Below are positions 1-5,883 of a DNA stretch of 7,442 bases, piece after piece. Origin of the DNA: Oscillospiraceae bacterium (GTDB lineage: Bacteria > Bacillota > Clostridia > Oscillospirales > Ruminococcaceae); contig JAEDOB010000103.1 of assembly GCA_016302225.1 (NCBI GenBank), positions 1 to 7,442 on the forward strand, given 5' to 3'. Both the position numbers and the translations under genes were made by a program. The notes beneath the pieces were generated by a model. That model worked only from the letters and a program-made list of their open reading frames with translations, did not search any database and was not told the DNA's origin. The number at the start of each line of letters is the position of its first letter. Position 1 is the first letter of the stretch.

Positions 1-10
1 GTCATACAAA

Positions 11-48
11 CACAAAAACGCAGACCGCCGTAAAATGACAGTCTGCGT
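11..48 (-). terminator. Rho-independent terminator of the small minus-strand transcript
   Basis: Positions 41-48 and 18-25 form a perfect 8-bp stem (ACGCAGAC paired with GTCTGCGT) with a 15-nt loop. Read on the minus strand, the stem is followed by TTTTTGTGTTTG, the T-rich tail expected of an intrinsic terminator. On the plus strand the hairpin is followed by GTTACATC, so it works only for minus-strand transcription. It closes the short transcript that starts near position 187. Confidence 0.75.
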
Positions 49-98
49 GTTACATCAAATATCCATAAAAAGGGAGACCCATACAGATACAGTAAAAC

Positions 99-161
99 TC
101 AGTCAGGCACTTTTGCGGCGATATTCGGTTCGTTTCTATGATATGTATGATGAATGATCAC
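99..161 (-). CDS. Possible 20-residue His-rich peptide with strong SD and GTG start
   Basis: A tiny ORF on the minus strand starts with GTG at 161-159 and stops with TGA at 101-99. It encodes MIIHHTYHRN followed by EPNIAAKVPD. It is credible because AAGGAGG lies 8 nt upstream of the GTG, a consensus promoter lies about 30 nt further up, and a terminator follows, so the transcript is complete and self-contained. The peptide is hydrophilic with three histidines near the N-terminus and no membrane segment, so it does not look like a hydrophobic type I toxin or a holin-like peptide. The frame stays open beyond the TGA to the window edge, but about 32 open codons is within chance. I do not recognise the peptide. 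It could be a leader peptide, an independent microprotein, or a remnant of the 5' end of a longer gene. The promoter, SD and terminator are seen directly; translation is inferred. Confidence 0.45.
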   Translation of the reverse strand: MIIHHTYHRNEPNIAAKVPD

Positions 162-193
162 CTTAGTGCCCTCCTTTTCAAAAATATGGCAAC

Positions 194-222
194 ATTATAC
201 CATACCGAACGGATTTTGTCAA
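194..222 (-). promoter_or_regulatory. Consensus sigma-A promoter for the minus-strand small transcript
   Basis: On the minus strand a perfect -35 TTGACA (222-217) and a perfect -10 TATAAT (199-194) are separated by exactly 17 bp. The expected start is near 187, about 26 nt ahead of the GTG of the 20-residue ORF. Such a strong match implies a highly expressed short RNA unless repressed. The spacer holds CCGAACGG (205-212), a near-palindrome that could be a regulator site. Confidence 0.85.
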
Positions 223-257
223 GACATTTTCCGAAAATAATTTTTTTGAATTAGCTG

Positions 258-286
258 TTGAATTTTTCGGATGGATATGTTATAAT
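258..286 (+). promoter_or_regulatory. Extended -10 sigma-A promoter for the mcrB-mcrC unit
   Basis: A -35 TTGAAT (258-263), a 17-bp spacer and a perfect -10 TATAAT (281-286) preceded by TG one base upstream (278-279) make an extended -10 promoter. The predicted start is near 293. That leaves about 66 nt of leader before the TTG start at 359, but only about 12 nt before the ATG at 305. The promoter is divergent from the minus-strand promoter at 194-222, with 35 bp between their -35 boxes. A CCGAAAA/TTTTCGG inverted repeat (231-237 and 264-270) covers the -35. Confidence 0.85.
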
Positions 287-358
287 TAATGTATCTGATA
301 AAAAATGAGATTTTGGCTGTTTAGCCTTGTTAAAAATTCATCATTGGGAGTGTTAATA

Positions 359-1369
359 TTGGCTGCAAAGAATATTATTCTGTACGGTCCTCCGGGAACA
401 GGTAAAACATACCATACGGTGGCTTACGCAATTTCCCTTATCTATCACCTTCCGCTGGAAAGAGTTATGGAAGAGGACTATGACCTGCTGCTGGAGCGTT
501 ATTATGACCTGAGAAAGGTCTACCGCAGAGTTGAATTTACCACATTCCATCAGTCCTTCGGATATGAGGAATTCGTTGAAGGTATCAAGCCCGTTTTCAT
601 TCAGTCCATGAACGAGCGAGGCGAGCGTACCAGTAAGGAAGAAATGGTTTACACCGTTGACAGAGGTATCTTCCGTGACTTCTGCTACAACGCCGCCGAC
701 CACCCCGACGACGACTTTGTTTTCATCATCGACGAGATCAACCGCGGTAATATCTCCAAGATCTTCGGTGAACTTATCACCCTTATCGAACCCTCAAAGC
801 GTCTGGGCGAAATAGAAGCCGCCGAGGTTAAGCTTGCCTACTCAAAGGAAAGCTTCGGCATACCCAACAACGTACATATCATCGGCACCATGAACACCGC
901 CGACCGTTCCATTGCCATGATGGATACTGCGCTGCGCAGACGTTTCGAATTTATCGAAATGATGCCCGACCCCACGCTTTTCCGCGGTGTTTACGTTGAA
1001 GGCGTCGACGTTGAAAGAATATTCACCCTTATCAACAAGCGTATCGAGATACTCTGCGACCGTGACCATATGATAGGACATGCCTATTTTATGCCCGTCA
1101 AGAGAGAGCCTACCATTGAGTCCCTTGCAAAGGTGTTCAAGAACTCCATTATCCCTCTGCTGCAGGAATATCTCTATGACGATTATGATAAGATACGCCT
1201 TGTTCTGGGCGATGTGAACAAGGAGTATGACGAGCAGTTCGTTCAGGCTGTTCCCATGGATTACCACGAAATATTCGGCAAGGCAGCCGAGGTTTATCTG
1301 GACGGAAACGACGTTTATCAGGTAAATGAGGACGCCTTTATGAACATTAACGCCTATCTGAAAATCTGA
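359..1369 (+). CDS. mcrB: McrB-like AAA+ NTPase, lacking the N-terminal DNA-binding domain
   Basis: This is the motor subunit of a McrBC-type system. In the family, McrB forms hexamers that hydrolyse GTP and are stimulated by McrC. I use the TTG at 359 because GGGAG (346-350) sits 8 nt upstream; this gives 336 residues. The in-frame ATG at 305 lacks an SD and lies about 12 nt from the predicted transcription start. Numbered from the TTG, the protein shows Walker A GPPGTGKT at 10-17, [15 protein letters not shown] at 62-76, Walker B and McrB signature [13 protein letters not shown] at 122-134, sensor GTMNTADRS at 176-184, ALRRRF with the arginine finger region at 191-196, DHMIGHAYF at 236-244, and the C-terminal [14 protein letters not shown] block at about 267-280. 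The AAA+ core begins almost at residue 1. The methyl-DNA-reading domain found before it in E. coli McrB is therefore absent, and target recognition must come from McrC or another partner. It is followed after 9 nt by mcrC. The family assignment is firm; GTP rather than ATP use is family inference. Confidence 0.93.
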   Translation: MAAKNIILYGPPGTGKTYHTVAYAISLIYHLPLERVMEEDYDLLLERYYDLRKVYRRVEFTTFHQSFGYEEFVEGIKPVFIQSMNERGERTSKEEMVYTVDRGIFRDFCYNAADHPDDDFVFIIDEINRGNISKIFGELITLIEPSKRLGEIEAAEVKLAYSKESFGIPNNVHIIGTMNTADRSIAMMDTALRRRFEFIEMMPDPTLFRGVYVEGVDVERIFTLINKRIEILCDRDHMIGHAYFMPVKREPTIESLAKVFKNSIIPLLQEYLYDDYDKIRLVLGDVNKEYDEQFVQAVPMDYHEIFGKAAEVYLDGNDVYQVNEDAFMNINAYLKI

Positions 1370-1378
1370 TGAAACGAG

Positions 1379-2674
1379 GTGTTCAGGCTGAATACTAATC
1401 ATTATGCGGTGACTGAGGCAAACTATTTCACCAGAGGCGTGGAGCTTTCCGACGAAAACTGCATTCCCCTGCCCGAAGCCACCTTTGACAAGCTTCAGCA
1501 GTTTATTAATGAGCACGTTCAGACCAATGCGGACGGCACCTCGGAAATGTTCATGCGTATGGGCGACGAACCCGGCATAGGTCCGGTTATCGCCCCGGAC
1601 AGATACAGCGGCACTATCACCATCTGCGACGGTACGCAGATAGAGGTTTTCTGCGGCATACGTTCCCGTTCCGCCATTATGGATATGCTGGATACCTTTG
1701 ATGACATTCCCATAAAGCTGCTTGACCATTTCGAGCTGAAAAAGAGCGATATGAACGTCTTTGAGATGTTCGTGCGAATGTTTATAAACGAAGTGCTGAT
1801 GATACTCAAAAAGGGTCTGAAATCGGCGTATCTTCCCACTCAGGACAATGTTACATTCCTCCGTGGAAAAACGCTCCACAGCGAGCACGTCAAGCATAAC
1901 TTTGCCCATAAGGAGCGGTTTTACGTTGAGTATGACGAGTACAGCGCAAACCGTTCGGAGAACAGGCTCATCAAGTCCACAGCCAAATATCTGCTGAAAA
2001 GAACTATGAATCTCCAGAGCAAAAACCTGCTCACTATGATAATAGAAGCCCTGCAAAACGTGGAATATTCCGTAAACTACAAGCGGGATTTCAAAAATAT
2101 CATCTCAGACCGAAGCATGGATTTCTATAACAACGCCGTCGAATGGTGCCGCATCTTCCTTTTGCAGACAAGCCCCTTTATCAACTGCGGAAGGACAGTC
2201 ACCTACTCGGCAATGTTCCCCATGCAGCGGCTTATTGCAAGCTATCTGGCGGAAAAGCTGGAAGCGCATCTTAAAGAGCAGCGGTGTATGTACAGGATAG
2301 TCAACAGATATATCCATATGCTGAACAGACCTCCGCTGGGCGCAAAGGCACGTCCCTCGGTGATCATAAAGCGTCCCTCCGACCAGAAAAAGGTCGTTTT
2401 CGGATTCCATTACAGGGATCTGAGCGCAACCTCCGATATGCAGCAGTCGGTAATGAACGAAGCCGATTTCATGATGGCGCACAGATACGCATATTCGTCG
2501 AGCAGTGCCCCCGCAAGGATAATCGTTGTCTGCCCGAAGTACGACAGCTTCAACGAAAAGCTGCGTGACGCAAAAGCTGTAATGTCCGACGGTGCGCTGG
2601 CAGAGGTCAAGATGTTCGACCTGCGTGAAATGCGCCGAGGGCTATGGAATATCCTCAGAGATATTCCCGAATAA
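1379..2674 (+). CDS. mcrC: McrC-like protein with apparently degenerate nuclease motif
   Basis: This is the partner of the preceding McrB-like NTPase, 431 residues against roughly 350 in E. coli McrC. The N-terminal third carries the McrC beta-rich module (GTITICDGTQIEVFCGIRS, about 78-96). Middle signatures are LRGKTLHSEHVKHN (161-174), the VEYDEYSANRSENRLIKS stretch (183-200, matching the usual YDE-x-NR-LK motif) and SAMFPMQRLIASYLAEKL (277-294). In active McrC the C-terminal PD-(D/E)xK core reads roughly PDIV followed by LDAKYK. Here the matching segments read RPSVII (325-330) and VVFGFHYRDL (339-348). By hand alignment the first Asp is Ser327, the second Asp is Gly342 and the Lys is His344, so DNA cleavage looks lost. 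The fold seems kept, as strands and helices continue to MMAHRYAYS and ARIIVVCPKY. The GTG start at 1379 has no good SD and may rely on coupling to the mcrB stop at 1367-1369. Alternatively GAGGTG (1376-1381) is the SD for an unusual CTG at 1388. Family assignment is confident; catalytic loss is inference. Confidence 0.87.
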   Translation: MFRLNTNHYAVTEANYFTRGVELSDENCIPLPEATFDKLQQFINEHVQTNADGTSEMFMRMGDEPGIGPVIAPDRYSGTITICDGTQIEVFCGIRSRSAIMDMLDTFDDIPIKLLDHFELKKSDMNVFEMFVRMFINEVLMILKKGLKSAYLPTQDNVTFLRGKTLHSEHVKHNFAHKERFYVEYDEYSANRSENRLIKSTAKYLLKRTMNLQSKNLLTMIIEALQNVEYSVNYKRDFKNIISDRSMDFYNNAVEWCRIFLLQTSPFINCGRTVTYSAMFPMQRLIASYLAEKLEAHLKEQRCMYRIVNRYIHMLNRPPLGAKARPSVIIKRPSDQKKVVFGFHYRDLSATSDMQQSVMNEADFMMAHRYAYSSSSAPARIIVVCPKYDSFNEKLRDAKAVMSDGALAEVKMFDLREMRRGLWNILRDIPE

Positions 2675-2682
2675 AATCTGAC

Positions 2683-2705
2683 AAACCTCCGTTTTTCGGC
2701 GGTTT
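2683..2705 (+). terminator. Weak hairpin after mcrC, possible partial terminator
   Basis: AAACC-T-CCG (2683-2691) pairs with CGG-C-GGTTT (2697-2705) around a TTTTT loop, giving 8 bp with one mismatch. It lies 9 nt after the mcrC stop. Only ATATAA follows, without a clean T run, so it may stop transcription poorly and allow some read-through into the downstream BFD-like gene. Confidence 0.4.
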
Positions 2706-2711
2706 ATATAA

Positions 2712-2725
2712 CGGGAAATTTCCCG
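2712..2725. promoter_or_regulatory. Perfect 14-bp palindrome upstream of the BFD-like gene
   Basis: CGGGAAATTTCCCG is an exact inverted repeat centred 26 nt before the ATG at 2745. It sits between the weak hairpin and the SD (AAAGG, 2729-2733). It could bind a dimeric repressor, or form a 5' RNA hairpin next to the ribosome site. I see no convincing -35/-10 pair for the gene, although TATATAA (2705-2711) just upstream could serve as a -10. Which regulator, if any, binds is unknown. Confidence 0.4.
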
Positions 2726-2744
2726 AAGAAAGGTTGTATTTTTT

Positions 2745-2939
2745 ATGGAAAACAAGGTAATTTGTAATTGTATGCACGTAACATATTCCGACGTGGAAAA
2801 CGCTCTCCATTCCATGACAAAATTTGAGGACGTTGAGCAGGAATTCAATGAGGTCCAGAGCATCACCCACTGTTCCACAGGCTGCGGCGGCTGCCACGAC
2901 AAGATCATTGACACCATTTCCGAGATAATGAGCAAATAA
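2745..2939 (+). CDS. BFD-like [2Fe-2S]-binding small protein
   Basis: A 64-residue soluble protein matching the BFD-like [2Fe-2S] domain (bacterioferritin-associated ferredoxin type). It has a CxC pair at Cys7 and Cys9 (VICNCMHVT) and a C-terminal STGCGGCHDKI with Cys47 and Cys50 in a CxxC, followed by a short helix. These four cysteines are the expected cluster ligands. The stretch between CxC and CxxC is about six residues longer than in E. coli Bfd, and an extra Cys43 lies just before the second pair. Stand-alone BFD proteins act in electron transfer or iron mobilisation, and clostridia carry them as small single genes. The SD AAAGG is 11 nt upstream of the ATG. A strong terminator 61 nt after the stop isolates it from the glycosidase gene. 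No bacterioferritin gene is in view, so its partner is unknown. Confidence 0.87.
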   Translation: MENKVICNCMHVTYSDVENALHSMTKFEDVEQEFNEVQSITHCSTGCGGCHDKIIDTISEIMSK

Positions 2940-2999
2940 TTTCGCAGACAGCGGGAAAACATACCGAGATAATTCTTTAATTCGGCAATTCCCATTCGG

Positions 3000-3036
3000 A
3001 AACCGCCGTTCCGAGCTTTCGGGACGGCGGTTTTTT
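3000..3036 (+). terminator. Strong rho-independent terminator after the BFD-like gene
   Basis: A stem of about 14 bp with one G-T wobble pairs 3000-3013 with 3020-3033 (AACCGCCGTTCC against GGGACGGCGGTT) around a 6-nt loop. Its 3' arm runs straight into TTTTTT (3031-3036). This is a textbook intrinsic terminator closing the BFD transcript. An alternative short hairpin, TCGGAA (2996-3001) with TTCCGA (3009-3014), uses the left arm and would exclude it. Confidence 0.88.
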
Positions 3037-3044
3037 GTAAAAAA

Positions 3045-3072
3045 TTCCACTTTTCACTTTCCACTTTCCACA
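3045..3072 (-). repeat. Heptanucleotide tandem repeat, four units (AGTGGAA type)
   Basis: Read on the minus strand this is four consecutive 7-bp units: TGTGGAA, AGTGGAA, AGTGAAA, AGTGGAA. It lies between the BFD terminator and the start of the GH2 gene. A second array of the related unit AGTGTTG lies on the opposite strand at 6233-6261, just beyond the two-gene GH2 unit. The array occupies the space where the GH2 promoter would be expected, and I could not identify a consensus promoter there. Confidence 0.7.
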
Positions 3073-3106
3073 TTAATTTAACCACTAACCCGAAAGGATA
3101 ATATAT

Positions 3107-5881
3107 ATGAACAGATTTTACGACCTTAGCGGAAGATGGAAATTCCGTCCCGATACCGAAAAATGCGGCATTCAAAAGGGCTATGAAAACGCCGCCTTCG
3201 ATGATGGAATTTCCCTGCCGAACACCGTTTCCGCCGCCAAAAAGCTCCCCGCAAACGGCAGCCTTGCCTACACAGGCTACCTCACCGACCCCCGTGAATC
3301 GGAGGGATATATGTGGTTCTCCAAAACCTGCACCCTTGACAAGCCCCTTGAAAAGGGAGAAAAGGCTCTGCTTCTCCTTGAACGCACAAGGCTTACCACC
3401 GTCTGGATCGACGGCGTAAAGGGGGACACTCTCGACAGCCTTTGCACCTCCCACCGCCACGACATCACCTCCCTTATCGGGGACAAGACCCGCTTCACCG
3501 TCACGGTAATGGTAAGCAACACGGGCTATCCCGTCCCCGGCGGACATCTCACGTCCCCCGACACTCAGACCAACTGGAACGGCATTCTCGGAAAAATCGG
3601 CATTGAAATTATCGGCGAAATTCATCTTGAAAAGGTGCGCATTTTTCCGAATATTTCCGAAAGATCCGTTACCGTAAATGCTGTTCTGAAAGGTGCGGAC
3701 AGCGCAGAATTGACCGTTTTTGCCGAGGGAAACGGTCAAAAATTCCCCGAAAAGAAAGTGACCGTCAGGGGTGAAAACGTTTCCTTTACCTATGATTTGG
3801 GAAATGAAGCCAAGCTTTGGGACGAGTTCTCCCCCGTTGTCTATACCTTGAATATCCGCTGCGGCGGGGACGTTGCCCGAACGGTTTTCGGTCTTAGGGA
3901 ATTTTCCAAAGCGACCGACGGAAAGACGGGCTTTTTCACCGCCAACGGCAAGCGTGTCCATCTGCGGGGCAAGCACGACGGAATGATTTTCCCCCTGACC
4001 GCCTACGCCCCCACCGACCTTGACAGCTGGCTGAAGGTCATGAAAACCGCCAAATCATACGGCATAAACCACTACCGTTTTCACACCTGCTGTCCCCCCG
4101 AGGCGGCATTTGCGGCGGCGGATATGCTGGGAATTTACATGGAGCCCGAGCTGCCCTTCTGGGGGACTATTGCCGACGAGGAGGACGACGGGCAGCGTTA
4201 TCTCACCGCCGAGGGGTTCCGCATTCTGGACGAATTCGGCAGTCACCCTTCCTTTGTAATGTTCTCCATGGGCAATGAGCTTTGGGGCAGCAAGGAGCGT
4301 CTGAACGCCATTTTAGGCGGCTTTAAGGCTTACGACAGCACCAAGCTTTACACTCAGGGTTCCAACAATTACCAGTTTATCCCCTGCGTGCTGGATAATG
4401 ACGATTTCTTTGTGGGCGTGAGATTTTCACGGGACAGGCTTTTCAGAGGTTCCTACGCCATGTGCGATGCGCCGCTGGGACACATTCAGACAAAAGCCCC
4501 CAACTCCGCTTACGACTATGACGAGATTATCCACCCGAAAACCGTTTCAAGCGACGTTTCCGAGGGCGGAACTATCGAAATTCAGTACGGCACGGGCGTG
4601 AAAACCGTTTCCGCAGATGCCGCCGAGGAATTTTCCACCCTTCTGCCCGTTGTTTCCCACGAGGTGGGACAGTATGAAACCTACCCCGATTTTTCCGAAG
4701 CAGACAAGTACACGGGCGTTCTGAAAGCCAAGAATTTCGAGATTTTCAGGGAACGTCTGGCGGAAAAGGGTATGCTATCTCAAGCAAACGACTTCTTCAA
4801 AGCGTCGGGAAGGCTGGCTGCGGACTGCTGGCGTGAGGAGATTGAAACCGCCCTCCGCTCCGACCATCTGGCGGGCTTTCAGCTGCTGGATATACAGGAT
4901 TTTTCGGGACAGGGCACCGCACTTGTGGGAATTCTCAACGCATTTATGGAGAATAAGGGCATTATCTCCGAGGAAAAATGGGCTGAATTTTGTTCGGAAA
5001 GAGTGCTGCTTCTGCGGCTTGAAAGCTATCTTTTCCGTTCGGGAGATACGGTCAATGCGTCCGCCGACCTTTACGATTATTCCGAAAACGGCACCCCCGA
5101 TGATGTTCTGAAAATCACCCTGACCATGGACGGCAAAACATCGGTCATTTACGAAAAATATGCCGAAGCAGCGTCATTCAGAGGACTTTTCCGTCTTGCG
5201 GAGCTTTCCTTTGACATTCCGAAAACCGAGAAAATGACGAACGCCGTTATCCGCCTTGAATACGGAGAAATTTTTTCCGAAAGAACCCTTTGGATATTCC
5301 CCGAAACGAAAGCGGCAGACAGCAAAAACGCCCTTGTGACCCATTCCCCCGAAGCGGCGAAAAAGGCACTTTGCGAGGGCAAAAACGTGCTGTATCTGCC
5401 GAATGACCTTGACGACGAAAACTCCGTTCAAGGGGCATACTGCACGGATTTCTGGTGCTATCCAATGTTCCGTTCCATTTCCGAAAGCATGAAAAAGCCC
5501 GTGCCTGTGGGGACTATGGGCTATCTTATCGACAGCGGACACCCCGCACTTTCAGCGTTCAAGTCGGAGTTTTATTCAACGCCCCAGTGGTTCGATATTG
5601 CGGAAAATTCACGGACAATGATACTTGATGATATACCGCTGACGCCTATTGTTCAAACGGTGGATAATTTCGAGCGAAATCACCGTTTGGGGACGATTTT
5701 CGAGCTTTCTTACGGAAACGGGAAAATGCTGGTCTGCACCTGTCCCCTTGACGAGCTGACGGACAGCATCTCCGCAAAGCAGCTGCTTTTCTCCCTGACG
5801 GAATATGTGAATTCGGACAGCTTTAAGCCCGAATTTTCCGCCGACCAGGGACAGCTTGACAAAATTCTGGGAGGCAGATAA
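3107..5881 (+). CDS. Glycoside hydrolase family 2 exo-glycosidase, intracellular
   Basis: A 924-residue GH2 enzyme, which would release a terminal sugar (for example galactose, glucuronic acid or another residue) from plant- or host-derived oligosaccharides by the retaining mechanism. The jelly-roll sugar-binding domain covers about 1-175, with the characteristic GGHLTSPDTQTNWNGILGKI at 145-164. An immunoglobulin-like sandwich covers about 175-270 and a TIM barrel about 275-620. Barrel landmarks are RGKHDG (287-292), RFHTCCPPEAAFAAADMLG (324-342), MEPELPFWG (345-353) and the NE motif in MGNELWG (388-394) with acid/base Glu391. Glu519 in SHEVGQYETYP is the likely nucleophile, and GFQLLDIQDFSGQGTALVG (590-608) follows. 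A further beta module and an extra C-terminal domain (about 740-905) follow; I recognise this layout from plant-wall GH2 enzymes of gut bacteria. There is no signal peptide, so it acts in the cytoplasm on imported oligosaccharides. The SD AAAGGA lies 8 nt before the ATG. Exact substrate cannot be read from the sequence. Confidence 0.92.
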   Translation: MNRFYDLSGRWKFRPDTEKCGIQKGYENAAFDDGISLPNTVSAAKKLPANGSLAYTGYLTDPRESEGYMWFSKTCTLDKPLEKGEKALLLLERTRLTTVWIDGVKGDTLDSLCTSHRHDITSLIGDKTRFTVTVMVSNTGYPVPGGHLTSPDTQTNWNGILGKIGIEIIGEIHLEKVRIFPNISERSVTVNAVLKGADSAELTVFAEGNGQKFPEKKVTVRGENVSFTYDLGNEAKLWDEFSPVVYTLNIRCGGDVARTVFGLREFSKATDGKTGFFTANGKRVHLRGKHDGMIFPLTAYAPTDLDSWLKVMKTAKSYGINHYRFHTCCPPEAAFAAADMLGIYMEPELPFWGTIADEEDDGQRYLTAEGFRILDEFGSHPSFVMFSMGNELWGSKERLNAILGGFKAYDSTKLYTQGSNNYQFIPCVLDNDDFFVGVRFSRDRLFRGSYAMCDAPLGHIQTKAPNSAYDYDEIIHPKTVSSDVSEGGTIEIQYGTGVKTVSADAAEEFSTLLPVVSHEVGQYETYPDFSEADKYTGVLKAKNFEIFRERLAEKGMLSQANDFFKASGRLAADCWREEIETALRSDHLAGFQLLDIQDFSGQGTALVGILNAFMENKGIISEEKWAEFCSERVLLLRLESYLFRSGDTVNASADLYDYSENGTPDDVLKITLTMDGKTSVIYEKYAEAASFRGLFRLAELSFDIPKTEKMTNAVIRLEYGEIFSERTLWIFPETKAADSKNALVTHSPEAAKKALCEGKNVLYLPNDLDDENSVQGAYCTDFWCYPMFRSISESMKKPVPVGTMGYLIDSGHPALSAFKSEFYSTPQWFDIAENSRTMILDDIPLTPIVQTVDNFERNHRLGTIFELSYGNGKMLVCTCPLDELTDSISAKQLLFSLTEYVNSDSFKPEFSADQGQLDKILGGR

Positions 5882-5883
5882 AA

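Noticed and set aside
99..161. Type I toxin of the hydrophobic (TxpA/BsrG or holin-like) class
   Set aside because: The peptide is hydrophilic with no transmembrane segment, and no clear antisense RNA promoter overlaps the unit; only a weak TATGAT at 137-142 was seen.
305..358. ATG at 305 as the mcrB start
   Set aside because: No SD precedes it, it is about 12 nt from the predicted transcription start, and the added 18 residues do not resemble the family. The TTG at 359 has GGGAG at 8-nt spacing.
842..2056. Long open frame on the minus strand (404 codons)
   Set aside because: It lies antisense to mcrB and mcrC, whose plus-strand products show clear family motifs. The antisense product has no recognisable domain and no SD or promoter of its own.
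3045..3072. CRISPR or iteron array
   Set aside because: Only four 7-bp units without spacers, in an intergenic gap, and no replication or Cas gene nearby. It is better described as a short tandem repeat.
2642..3976. Minus-strand open frame of 444 codons
   Set aside because: It crosses the BFD gene, its terminator and the GH2 N-terminus. Its product is low-complexity antisense sequence without family features.
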